A DNA stretch of 20,933 nucleotides. Origin: a virus. Each line of letters starts with the position of its first letter. The stretch's first letter is position 1. The stretch lies in the IMG/VR virus record IMGVR_UViG_3300050821_000527, positions 1 to 20,933 of that record; one strand, written 5' to 3'. This document shows, piece by piece, positions 13,635 through 20,829 of this stretch. Under the pieces are notes generated by a model. That model was not told the origin of the DNA. It worked only from the letters and a program-made list of their open reading frames with translations, and ran no database searches. A program made the translations under genes and the position numbers.

Positions 13635-14093
13635 ATGGGTGCTTATTCGTTTTTGTCAGTTCAGGCCAGTATTCTCGGTCCAGGACTGAATGCTCAAATC
13701 GGCTCTTCGGCGGGCTCCGCCAAAGAGGGTATCTCCGTCGAAATGGAAGAAGACAAGACGACGGTTACAACCGGGGCCGATGGCAGTATCATGACATCGC
13801 TACGGGCGTCGATGACTGGGCGGGTCATTGTGCGGCTTCTCAAGACCTCGCCGATCAATGCGGTCCTGATGAATGGTCTTAACTTTCAGCGCATCAGCGC
13901 TGCGAATTGGGGCCAGAACGTTATCGTAGTCAGTGACACGGCCCGTGGCGATGTGGTGTCCGGACGCCAGATGTCCTTTGTTCGTTTCCCGAACAACAGC
14001 TGGGCTGAGGAAGGCAACGTGATCGAATGGTCCTACGTCGGAATCGTCAACGAGTGGATGGGGGCCGGTATCCCCGATCTCACCAATCCTTGA
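13635..14093 (+). CDS. Tail tube protein, DUF3277 family
   Basis: A 152-residue protein, the family's normal length; AGAGGG (13621-13626) precedes ATG 13635 at eight bases. Family landmarks are YSFLSVQASILGPGLNAQIG, KEGISVEMEEDKTTVTTGAD, GSIMTSLRASMTGRVIVRLL followed by KTSPINAVLM, NWGQNVIVVSD and a C-terminal strand with GIVNEWMG. It forms the inner tube through which DNA passes. It directly follows the sheath, as usual in contractile-tail phages. Its TGA overlaps a TTG that begins the next small frame. Confidence 0.92.
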   Translation: MGAYSFLSVQASILGPGLNAQIGSSAGSAKEGISVEMEEDKTTVTTGADGSIMTSLRASMTGRVIVRLLKTSPINAVLMNGLNFQRISAANWGQNVIVVSDTARGDVVSGRQMSFVRFPNNSWAEEGNVIEWSYVGIVNEWMGAGIPDLTNP

Positions 14094-14278
14094 GCCGTGA
14101 GGCTGAGTTAGCCGCAACGTTGAAGGTCGCGGCTGCCGAACACTTCGGTGAAATGGCTTCTGAGTTCCTACTAGGCGTAATAGACGAAAGGGAGATGGAG
14201 CAAGACTACGTTGTCTACACCAACCTTGAATTTTTTGAGAACTTCGAAACCCCCAACCATAACCGGAAATTACAATGA
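14090..14278 (+). CDS. Hypothetical small acidic protein (TTG start)
   Basis: A frame in the 181-base gap between tube and chaperone genes. It begins with TTG 14090-14092 overlapping the tube's TGA (TTGA) and ends with TGA 14276-14278 overlapping the chaperone's ATG (ATGA), which fits a coupled operon gene. The 62-residue product is helical then acidic: SREAELAATLKVAAAEHFGE, ASEFLLGVIDEREMEQDYVV and NLEFFENFETPNHNRKLQ. ATG at 14152 would give a 42-residue form; neither start has a strong ribosome binding site. No family is recognised. Confidence 0.5.
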   Translation: MSREAELAATLKVAAAEHFGEMASEFLLGVIDEREMEQDYVVYTNLEFFENFETPNHNRKLQ

Positions 14279-14748
14279 CGGATGCCCTCGAAACTACAGT
14301 CCAGATTGAATCGAAGACCTACGCCGTAGGACGCCTTTCAGCGTTTGACCAGATGCACTTGATTGCCGATGCGCGAAGTATTCTCACAGGCCTCGCGCTG
14401 CTTAAGCGCGACCGTCCGAAGGAGATGGATGACCGCAGCTACCTCTCAACTGTGGGAATGATTACCTCTTCACTAGGGGGCTTACAACCGGAAACTCGTG
14501 AGCGTATCTGGAACATGTGTCTGGGCGTTGTTAAGCAGCGAGGAGCGGTGGGTTTTCAGCCAGTGTTGGCTTCAGCCGGTCAGATGCAATTCGCGGACAT
14601 GGACATCCACACAATCACCAAGCTGATCTACGCGGTCTTCGAGCACAATAAGCTACTCGATTTTTTCTCCGAAGGCCTGTCCGGTTCGGACGGGCCGAAG
14701 ACAACCGAAAGCAATGGGCAGGGCTCGATGGAGGAGAAGACTGGTTGA
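14275..14748 (+). CDS. Tail assembly chaperone (upstream product)
   Basis: A 157-residue protein with ATGA overlap at its start. It sits exactly where tail assembly chaperones lie, between tube and tape measure. The chain has a short beta start (TVQIESKTYAVGRLSAFDQM), then helices (HLIADARSILTGLALLKRD, TVGMITSSLGGLQPETRERI), a strand-turn with VGFQPVLASAGQMQF, and the helix DIHTITKLIYAVFEHNKLLD. The last 25 residues are Ser/Gly-rich and disordered. The slippery heptamer T TTT TTC at 14661-14667 overlaps codons 129-131, just where the folded part ends, so a fraction of ribosomes should make the longer product to 14882. Chaperones of this type bind the tape measure and recruit tube subunits. 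They are not kept in the virion. Confidence 0.8.
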   Translation: MTDALETTVQIESKTYAVGRLSAFDQMHLIADARSILTGLALLKRDRPKEMDDRSYLSTVGMITSSLGGLQPETRERIWNMCLGVVKQRGAVGFQPVLASAGQMQFADMDIHTITKLIYAVFEHNKLLDFFSEGLSGSDGPKTTESNGQGSMEEKTG

Positions 14749-14882
14749 TGGCCCCGGTGGGCCGTGGCTATTGTAAGCTGGAAAGCTTGCTTGATGGTAC
14801 AATTACGCTCTACGATCTAGCGATAGCCAACGATCACATTGCGGTGGTTGCTGAGAACCAGCGGCGGGCTCAAGAGAAATGA
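14275..14882 (+). CDS. Tail assembly chaperone, predicted -1 frameshift product
   Basis: Predicted join of 14275-14667 with 14667-14882: zero frame to the TTC codon at 14665-14667, slip back one base, then continue from CTC at 14667. This gives 202 residues: the first 131 of the upstream product plus 71 in the -1 frame. The -1 frame is open from 14652 (TAA at 14649-14651) to TGA 14880-14882. The junction segment includes GGEDWL just before MAPVGRGYCKLESLLDG, so the downstream domain may extend upstream of its own ATG, favouring frameshifting over independent initiation. The counterpart in lambda is the G-T product. Inference from sequence; frequency unknown. Confidence 0.65.
14661..14667 (+). 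promoter_or_regulatory. Programmed -1 ribosomal frameshift site (T TTT TTC)
   Basis: Zero-frame codons are GAT TTT TTC TCC, so the heptamer T TTT TTC has the X XXY YYZ phase needed for simultaneous -1 slippage of both tRNAs. It lies at the end of the folded part of the chaperone and inside the window where the -1 frame is open. A GC-rich stretch follows within ten bases (GGCCTGTCCGG and CGGGCCG), which may fold as a stimulator. Confidence 0.7.
14748..14882 (+). CDS. Downstream tail assembly chaperone ORF (44 residues)
   Basis: ATG 14748 overlaps the chaperone's TGA (TGATG) and the frame ends at TGA 14880-14882, overlapping the tape-measure ATG (ATGA). The product (GRGYCKLESLLDGTITLYDL, then AIANDHIAVVAENQRRAQEK) fits a short phage family with the pattern 'G-x-C/W...ESL-x-DG-x-[IL]-x-L-x-D[IL]A...N...EN-x-x-R', found between chaperone and tape-measure genes. 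It could be made alone by termination-reinitiation or fused by the -1 frameshift at 14661. Both routes may work. Confidence 0.65.
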   Translation: MAPVGRGYCKLESLLDGTITLYDLAIANDHIAVVAENQRRAQEK

Positions 14883-16420
14883 CTCTACAAGAATATTTGG
14901 TCCAACTCGGCTGGAAAATTGACGAACCGTCCATGAAACGGTTTCTCGGTGTTCTCGCCCATACTGGCGCCAAGACTGCGGAGCTAGGTGCTACAGCCGT
15001 AGAGACGGCTGGTGCTATCGAGGCGATGGTTACCCGCGTCGCGCGACAGTACGAGAGCTTGTACTACATGTCGCAGCGCACGAGTCAAAGTGTGCGCTAT
15101 ATCCAGTCTACGCAATTCGCGTTTAAACAGATAGGTCTTAGCGCCGACGAAGCCAATGCCTCGATTGAGGGTATCGCCACGACGTTGCGTACCCAGCCCT
15201 GGCTGAAGGCGATCTTTGGCGGCGCGAATACTCCACAGGGTGTTGCTGACCGGCTCGGCAAGAGCGGGATGCCCTACTTCTTACAGGCCCGGTTTGCCGA
15301 GATGATCGGCATGGACGAAAAGACGCTCTTTCACCTTCAGAAGTTCGGAGCCGTTGAGCGACAGGCTCAGGAAGATTTTGTCCGGCGTCAGAAGGCAGCT
15401 GGAATTGACCCTGAAGCGCTGGCTGGCAAATCGGTTATTCTTGGACGGGCGATTAACAGCCTAGAGAGTGTCCTGGAGATATTCGGCGAGCGTATGGCGC
15501 TTGACTTCATCGACCCGGTCACTCATGGCGTTGAGCGCCTGACCGCCTTTATCGATTGGCTGACTAAGGCCGACGTGGCTACGAACGGTTGGATTAGCAC
15601 TCTCGGTACGCTCGCGGGGACGGTAGGGGCCAGCGCGATCCTCACCAAGATTTTTGGAAGGGTCCTAGGCGGCGGAGCGGGGACCGCTAGCGCGGCGGGC
15701 GGTATCGGGGCAGGCGGCCTAGCCTTTCCCCTACTAGCCGCCGGAGGGGCTGTTTACGGGGCTCACGCGGCTGTAGGTAAGTACGGCGCGAGCGCGATAC
15801 CCTTCCTAGGGGGCACGCCCGGTAAGGCAGCGACCGACCGGGCTAAGCAGGCAGCCGATTTCTTTGAGGCAGCCGGGTTTCCCCGTAGTTCGGCTCAGGG
15901 CATCGCTGCGGGCCTCTTTAGTGAAAGCGGTCTTGACCCGAACAATACCAATCCAACGAGCGGTGCAACTGGAATTGCGCAATGGCTCACCAAGTCGCGC
16001 AAGGACGCTATCGAGAAGCGCTTCGGACAAAAGATCGAAGGCTCGTCTTTCGAGGACCAGCTAAAGTACGTCCTTTGGGAGCTTACTCAGGGCGGCGAGA
16101 CAGAAGCGGGCAAGAAGCTTTATCAGCCGGGCATGAGTAACAAGGAAGCGGCCGGAACGTTCATACATCTTTTTGAGAGGCCAGGGGCAGCGGGTGAGAT
16201 GTCCGATATGTCACGGGCTGGGCCAATGGCTGATACCTTGTCCAACCTAGCTGACAAAGGTCAAAAAGGTGGCGACACAACGCACATCAATTTGAACAGT
16301 AAAACCACGGTCAACGTTCCACCCGGAGCCGATGTCATGTCTACGGCGAAAGCCTACGGGGACGCCCACAACATGGCTAACGAGAACCTGATTAGGAACA
16401 TCCAAGGCGTGGTACGATGA
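14879..16420 (+). CDS. Tape measure protein with C-terminal phage tail lysozyme domain
   Basis: A 513-residue protein starting in an ATGA overlap. Residues 1 to about 235 are mostly helical, with MTLQEYLVQLGWKIDEPSMK and RQYESLYYMSQRTSQSVRYI in the usual tape-measure start. Residues 238-300 form a hydrophobic Gly/Ala-rich stretch that could insert in a membrane on injection. Residues about 323-440 match the phage tail lysozyme domain: AADFFEAAGFPRSSAQGIAA, GLFSESGLDPNNTNPTSG with the probable catalytic Glu349, GIAQWLTKSRKDAIEKRFG, and FERPG (432-436). The C-terminal end is polar. It sets tail length during assembly, then leaves with the DNA and digests peptidoglycan. At the usual rule of about 0.15 nm per residue the tail would be only about 75 nm, short for a contractile tail. 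Confidence 0.88.
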   Translation: MTLQEYLVQLGWKIDEPSMKRFLGVLAHTGAKTAELGATAVETAGAIEAMVTRVARQYESLYYMSQRTSQSVRYIQSTQFAFKQIGLSADEANASIEGIATTLRTQPWLKAIFGGANTPQGVADRLGKSGMPYFLQARFAEMIGMDEKTLFHLQKFGAVERQAQEDFVRRQKAAGIDPEALAGKSVILGRAINSLESVLEIFGERMALDFIDPVTHGVERLTAFIDWLTKADVATNGWISTLGTLAGTVGASAILTKIFGRVLGGGAGTASAAGGIGAGGLAFPLLAAGGAVYGAHAAVGKYGASAIPFLGGTPGKAATDRAKQAADFFEAAGFPRSSAQGIAAGLFSESGLDPNNTNPTSGATGIAQWLTKSRKDAIEKRFGQKIEGSSFEDQLKYVLWELTQGGETEAGKKLYQPGMSNKEAAGTFIHLFERPGAAGEMSDMSRAGPMADTLSNLADKGQKGGDTTHINLNSKTTVNVPPGADVMSTAKAYGDAHNMANENLIRNIQGVVR

Positions 16421-17043
16421 GCTTCCTCCCGATTGGACTACCTCTCATTGAAGCTGTGGCCCAGGGGCTGCTGGACTTCATCTTTGTGCGTCAGCGAAAT
16501 ATTGCGGGCTTTATTGCGGACGTTACAATTCGTGAAGATCACGAAGATGAACTGATCGTCACTGACAACCCGGTGGAGCAGGGCGCTGATGTTACCGATC
16601 ATTCCTACAAAGCTCCCGCCCGCCTTACGATCGATGTGGGATACTCTAATAGCTCGCCTAATAGTTTTGGGGACCCGAACTACGTCCAGAATGTCTACGC
16701 GCAGTTCCTAGCACTTCAAGCCAGTCGCCAACCGTTTGAGGTTATCACCGGCAAGCGTTTTTACCGCAACATGGTTATCTTGATGCTGCACACGGTCACC
16801 GACGAAGCGACAGAGAACGTCCTTCTTCTGACCGTGCGGATGCGCGAGATTATCCTAGTTGACACGCAGACAGTGTCGGTGCCTCCAAGCGCGAACATGG
16901 CTGCTCCGCAGGACACCGGAGCGACGCAGAGCACCGGTACCCAGCAGACCCAGTTTGCAGGTGGTACGGGCGTAATTCGTGCACCAACCCAGGCCGCGTT
17001 TAACTACGGCAACGCCCCCTTCTCAGCGGGCTTCGGTCGGTAA
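16417..17043 (+). CDS. Dit-like baseplate protein
   Basis: A 208-residue protein overlapping the tape measure by ATGA. After a hydrophobic start (FLPIGLPLIEAVAQGLLDFI) the core matches the phage Dit-like domain: VTIREDHEDELIVTDNPVEQ, GADVTDHSYKAPARLTIDVG, YAQFLALQASRQPFEVITGK with RFYRNMVILMLHT, and TENVLLLTVRMREIILVDTQ. The 'ITxNPVExGAxVxDHxY' signature is the strongest. Such proteins form the ring at the end of the tube at the baseplate's centre. The last 50 residues are Thr-, Gln-, Gly- and Ala-rich and probably flexible. Confidence 0.85.
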   Translation: MSFLPIGLPLIEAVAQGLLDFIFVRQRNIAGFIADVTIREDHEDELIVTDNPVEQGADVTDHSYKAPARLTIDVGYSNSSPNSFGDPNYVQNVYAQFLALQASRQPFEVITGKRFYRNMVILMLHTVTDEATENVLLLTVRMREIILVDTQTVSVPPSANMAAPQDTGATQSTGTQQTQFAGGTGVIRAPTQAAFNYGNAPFSAGFGR

Positions 17044-17046
17044 GCT

Positions 17047-17397
17047 ATGCCCGCTGCAAACATTCTACCATCAAATAGCAACGCTTACGTCATTCCGCTC
17101 ATTCCGGCAAACCAGGAGTTTAACATCTCGTTGGCTGGCGTGAGTTATCATCTGAAGGTCAAGTGGAACAAGTTTTCGAACGCCTGGGTACTCGACATTC
17201 AGGATATTCAGCAGAACAATATTCTCACGGGCGTTCCGATGATTACCGGGTGCGACCTTCTAGAGCAGTACAGCTATCTTGGTATTGGGGGCGCGATGGT
17301 TGTTCAAAGCACGAACAATCCTGATCTAGTACCTGACTTCAAGACGCTTGGTTCAACAGGTAACCTTTTCTTCATAATTCCGACCGCAACGCCCTAA
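17047..17397 (+). CDS. Baseplate plug protein (Pam3 gp18-like, DUF6983 type)
   Basis: A 116-residue protein three bases after the Dit-like gene. Its pattern is that of the small beta protein that plugs or lines the baseplate hub in cyanophage Pam3: YVIPLIPANQEFNISLAGVS, YHLKVKWNKFSNAWVLDIQD, ILTGVPMITGCDLLEQYSYL, and ending with FKTLGSTGNLFFIIP. Length and neighbours (Dit-like before, hub after) agree. Its TAA overlaps the hub's ATG by one base. Confidence 0.8.
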   Translation: MPAANILPSNSNAYVIPLIPANQEFNISLAGVSYHLKVKWNKFSNAWVLDIQDIQQNNILTGVPMITGCDLLEQYSYLGIGGAMVVQSTNNPDLVPDFKTLGSTGNLFFIIPTATP

Positions 17398-18518
17398 TGG
17401 CTAATCAGTACCTTCGCAAGACTTCGTTGATTGTCTATGGCAATCCGTCCACCCCGGGCGGAACAGGCCTAGCGGTTCCGGCTGCGCCCGCAACAGATGC
17501 GGGTACAACTGGAGCCGCGCCAGCGGCCAATTCAGGAAGGTTGTTCGTTGGTAAGGCTCCGGCCCAACAACAGTCCAACCAGCCGGGCCTAGAGCTAGGT
17601 GCGTTGCGCTGTACGTTCCAGGTCAACGCGATGGACCTAGACGCCCCGCCGACCGCACTGATTCGTGTGTTTAACCTCGCTGCCTCAACAGCCCAGCAAA
17701 TCCAAAAAGAGTTTCAAAGCGTGACGCTTCAGGCTGGATACGAGACAGGTAACTTCGGTGTAGTCTTCACAGGCACCATCATTCGCGTCAAGAAGGGTCG
17801 CTTGAGCAACATCGAATCGTTTGTTGACATCATGGCGTCAAACTTGGACATCATCCACAACTTCGGCTTTGTGAACACTTCGATCAAGGCGGGCGCTTCT
17901 CAGAAAGATCAACTCCACGCAGCACAGAACGCAGTCAACAACTCATCTGTTGTTAAGGGCCTCGCTGGCCCAGAAGCTCAGGGGCTTCAGTACGGGAACC
18001 TTCCCGATAGCCTCGGAACAGGTGGCGTCCTTCCGCGTGGTAAGGTTATGTTCGGCCTCGCCCGCGAAAAGATGAGCGATGTTGCCGACACGAGCGGTAT
18101 GGTTTGGTCGATTGGACCAGATGGGAAAGTCAACTTTCATCCGTTGACGGGTTACCTTCCGGGCGAGGCGGTTGTCATTAATGCTCAAACCGGAATGATC
18201 GGTGTTCCCATTGCAACAACGCAGGGCATCGAGGTAAGTTGTCTACTCAATCCGCAGATCAAGCCTGGCACACGCATCAAGCTCAATAACAAAGACATCG
18301 TAACGACAACGAATACCTACCAGGGCGCGGGTTACCCCGCTTACAGTGACTTCCAGTTCTTTGCAAATACATCGACAGACGGTACGTATGTCGCGCTCGT
18401 TGTCGAGCACGAAGGCGATAATCGTGGCCACGGCAACGACTGGAAGACAAACATCATCGCGCTTTCGATGGATCAGTCTGGTAATTCGGGTGCCGGTAAC
18501 GTTCCGGCTTACGGCTAG
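17397..18518 (+). CDS. Baseplate hub protein (gp44 / gp27-like)
   Basis: A 373-residue protein; ATG overlaps the previous stop (TAATG). The start (YLRKTSLIVYGNP) is separated from the core by a low-complexity Ala/Pro/Gly/Thr segment at residues 19-60. The core begins at LELGALRCTFQVNAMDLDAP with TALIRVFNLAAST, IQKEFQSVTLQAGYETGNFG and VVFTGTIIRVKKG. These are the strands of the tube-like domain of phage hub proteins (Mu gp44, T4 gp27). Later parts include MVWSIGPDGKVNFHPLTGYL and VSCLLNPQIKPGTRIKLNN. It would form the trimeric hub linking the tube to the spike that follows. Confidence 0.85.
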   Translation: MANQYLRKTSLIVYGNPSTPGGTGLAVPAAPATDAGTTGAAPAANSGRLFVGKAPAQQQSNQPGLELGALRCTFQVNAMDLDAPPTALIRVFNLAASTAQQIQKEFQSVTLQAGYETGNFGVVFTGTIIRVKKGRLSNIESFVDIMASNLDIIHNFGFVNTSIKAGASQKDQLHAAQNAVNNSSVVKGLAGPEAQGLQYGNLPDSLGTGGVLPRGKVMFGLAREKMSDVADTSGMVWSIGPDGKVNFHPLTGYLPGEAVVINAQTGMIGVPIATTQGIEVSCLLNPQIKPGTRIKLNNKDIVTTTNTYQGAGYPAYSDFQFFANTSTDGTYVALVVEHEGDNRGHGNDWKTNIIALSMDQSGNSGAGNVPAYG

Positions 18519-18536
18519 ACGGTTGAGGGTAGTACA

Positions 18537-19247
18537 TTGGACCGCAACGAGCGAGTACCGACAAAAGGCTTTAACGCTGGCCTACAGGCGATTAAGGCAG
18601 CGCTGCGCGATAAGCAGGCCAACATGTGGACGGCGCTTCCCGCCACGGTGTCTTCGTTCAATGCGGCGGCAGTAACGGTTCAGGCTCAACCTACCATACA
18701 GGCCCAGATTTGGCAACCAGATGGCACCTGGGTAGATACTCAATTGCCGCTTTGCCTCGATTGTCCGGTCATGTACCCGGGTGGTGGGGGCTTCGTCTTT
18801 ACGTTTCCGCTCGCGGCAGGCGACGAAGGGCTGCTGGTCTTTGCATCGCGCTGCATCGATGCCTGGTGGCAGAACGGTGGTATTCAGAAGCAGGCCGAAC
18901 TTCGGATGCACGATCTTTCGGATGGGTTCTTCTTTCCGACTGGAGGAATGTCGCAACCAAATATTCCGGGAGACATCAGTACAGTAAGTGCGCAGCTTCG
19001 TACCAAGGATGGTACAGAGTTCATCGAACTCAATCCGACAACGCATACGATCTCTCTTATGGCCACCAACATTGCCTTACTTGGTAATTTGCAACTGGGC
19101 GGGGCCGGTAACACGATCAAGGGGCAGAACGGAGGCGCGGTGGATTTTGGTACTGCTCAGGTCAAACAGGGCGGTAAGGATATTGGGGCCACACATGTTC
19201 ATACGGGTGTACAAACTGGTGGTGGCGACACGGGGCCGATCCTATGA
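18537..19247 (+). CDS. Baseplate central spike, gp138-type
   Basis: A 236-residue protein with TTG start at 18537 and GAGGGTAG (18525-18532) upstream. The N-terminal part matches the gp138-type OB-fold domain: NMWTALPATVSSFNAAAVTV, PLCLDCPVMYPGGGGFVFTF, PLAAGDEGLLVFASRCIDAW with W, and ELRMHDLSDGFFFPTGGMSQ. The rest is a repetitive beta-helix ending in GATHVHTGVQTGGGDTGPIL; His220 and His222 form the HxH pair that coordinates a metal at the tip of many phage spikes. This trimer would sit under the hub and pierce the outer membrane, consistent with a Gram-negative host. Confidence 0.88.
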   Translation: MDRNERVPTKGFNAGLQAIKAALRDKQANMWTALPATVSSFNAAAVTVQAQPTIQAQIWQPDGTWVDTQLPLCLDCPVMYPGGGGFVFTFPLAAGDEGLLVFASRCIDAWWQNGGIQKQAELRMHDLSDGFFFPTGGMSQPNIPGDISTVSAQLRTKDGTEFIELNPTTHTISLMATNIALLGNLQLGGAGNTIKGQNGGAVDFGTAQVKQGGKDIGATHVHTGVQTGGGDTGPIL

Positions 19248-19606
19248 GGGTTCGCAAGCTGAGTGCGGTGGGCGACTACCAAATTGGACAAGGTGAGGCC
19301 AACTTCTGGATCAATTCCCCCGAAGGAGTGGCTCAGAAAGTCAAGACCAGGTTGGGATTATGGACGGGTGAGTGGTTTCTAGACAAGACGATTGGTACGC
19401 CTTACCTCCAAAAGATTCTTGGTTACAACACGGCCTCGTTGCGCGATGTCGCCCTTAGGACAGTCATCCTAGAGACAGATGGCGTTACCGCGCTGAGCAA
19501 CTACAGCAGTGTTTTAGGCGGCCCCGGCCCTCGTGGACTTACTGTTTCAGGAACGATTACGACCGTGTATAGCCAAACTCCAGTTCCGCTCCAGGTGGTT
19601 TTATGA
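19244..19606 (+). CDS. Baseplate wedge protein, gp25-like
   Basis: A 120-residue protein overlapping the spike by ATGA. The chain has the pattern of the gp25/W-type wedge family: VGDYQIGQGEANFWINSPEG, VAQKVKTRLGLWTGEWFLDK, TIGTPYLQKILGY and RTVILETDGVTALSNY. The TRL-x-L-x-x-GEWFLD motif and the G-T-P turn are diagnostic. It nucleates the baseplate and starts sheath assembly, working with the J-like protein that follows. Confidence 0.88.
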   Translation: MRVRKLSAVGDYQIGQGEANFWINSPEGVAQKVKTRLGLWTGEWFLDKTIGTPYLQKILGYNTASLRDVALRTVILETDGVTALSNYSSVLGGPGPRGLTVSGTITTVYSQTPVPLQVVL

Positions 19607-20826
19607 GCACACTCGGTCCCACACTTGATTCAACGGGGATAAGTATCCCCGATTACTCTGATGTCTTCACGCAGCTTCAGTCGCAGTACCTCACGATTTA
19701 CGGTGCTGACTCAGCGCTGGACGCCGACGACCAGGACGGACAATTTCTTGCGATCTTTGCTCAGGCGGTCGATGATGCTAACAACGCAACACAGAATACC
19801 TACAATGCGTTTTCGCTTAACACCGCGCAAGGGGCTGGGCTTTCCAGCCTTGTTAAGCTGACTGGCGTTCGCCGGGCAGTGGCTGGGTTCAGTACCGATA
19901 CGATTACAATTGTTGGTACGGCTAACACGCCCATCAATAACGGTCAGGTCGGGGACAACCTAGGTCAGGGCACGATTTGGAATCTTCCCCCGACAGTAGT
20001 GATTCCTGACTCTGGTACAATCAATGTTTCGATCACCAACACAGTAGCGGGGGCTACGTCCTTTGCCCCGGGCCAGATCAGTGCGATCCTAACCCCGACG
20101 CAGGGTTGGCAATCAGCCGTAAACATCGGCCCTGCAACGGCTGGAGCCCCTGTGCAGCAAGACGGGGCTCTTCGGGAGATTGCGACCAACTCGGTGGCAG
20201 GACCAGCCATTACGATCTTGGGTTCGATCTTTGCAGCTATCGCAAACGTCGCAAACGTCACCAGGTTTACGATTTATGAGAACGACACAGACGTTGACGA
20301 TGTCAATGGTCAAGGGCCGCATTCGATCTATGCTGTCATTCAGGGCGGGACTACTCAGGATATCGTAGACGCAATTGGCAAAACGAAGTCCCCTGGGACA
20401 ACCACGCTCGGAACCACTTCGGGGGTCTTTGTAGACAGCAAGGGCGTGCCTAACACAATTCACTACTACCAACTAACCGTCGTGCAGATCACGGTTGTAG
20501 TCAACATAGCCAAGCTGACTGGCTACACGGTAGCGGCCGCAACGGCTATACAACAAGCCGTTGCAGCTTTCCTTACAGGGCTTTCAATTGGCGAGAAATC
20601 GTATCTAAGTCGTCTGTATAGCCCGGCCAACCTAAGTGGTGATGCAGCGGTAGCCGCAACGGGACTAACCCAAGCCCAGCTTGACGCTTTGGGAAATACT
20701 TATAACGTCACGTCGATTCTGCAGAGCCGCCCGAGCGATGCGCCTCCTGCCGTACAGGACGTTCCAATTGCGTTCAACGAGGCGGCGGCTTGCATCATTG
20801 CTAACGTCACTGTGAACGCGGTCTAG
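19603..20826 (+). CDS. Baseplate wedge protein, J-like
   Basis: A 407-residue protein overlapping the gp25-like gene by ATGA. The start (TGISIPDYSDVFTQLQSQYL and TIYGADSALDADDQDGQFLA) is typical of baseplate J-like proteins, with the following helix NNATQNTYNAFSLNTAQGAG. The middle is beta-rich: GFSTDTITIVGTANTPINNG and TQGWQSAVNIGPAT. It has REIATNSVAGPAITILGSIF and the conserved strand VTRFTIYENDTDVDDVNGQG with PHSIYAVIQGG. It makes up the wedge arms that carry fibres and pass the signal to contract. The gene is complete; the next begins three bases later. Confidence 0.9.
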   Translation: MSTLGPTLDSTGISIPDYSDVFTQLQSQYLTIYGADSALDADDQDGQFLAIFAQAVDDANNATQNTYNAFSLNTAQGAGLSSLVKLTGVRRAVAGFSTDTITIVGTANTPINNGQVGDNLGQGTIWNLPPTVVIPDSGTINVSITNTVAGATSFAPGQISAILTPTQGWQSAVNIGPATAGAPVQQDGALREIATNSVAGPAITILGSIFAAIANVANVTRFTIYENDTDVDDVNGQGPHSIYAVIQGGTTQDIVDAIGKTKSPGTTTLGTTSGVFVDSKGVPNTIHYYQLTVVQITVVVNIAKLTGYTVAAATAIQQAVAAFLTGLSIGEKSYLSRLYSPANLSGDAAVAATGLTQAQLDALGNTYNVTSILQSRPSDAPPAVQDVPIAFNEAAACIIANVTVNAV

Positions 20827-20829
20827 TCG

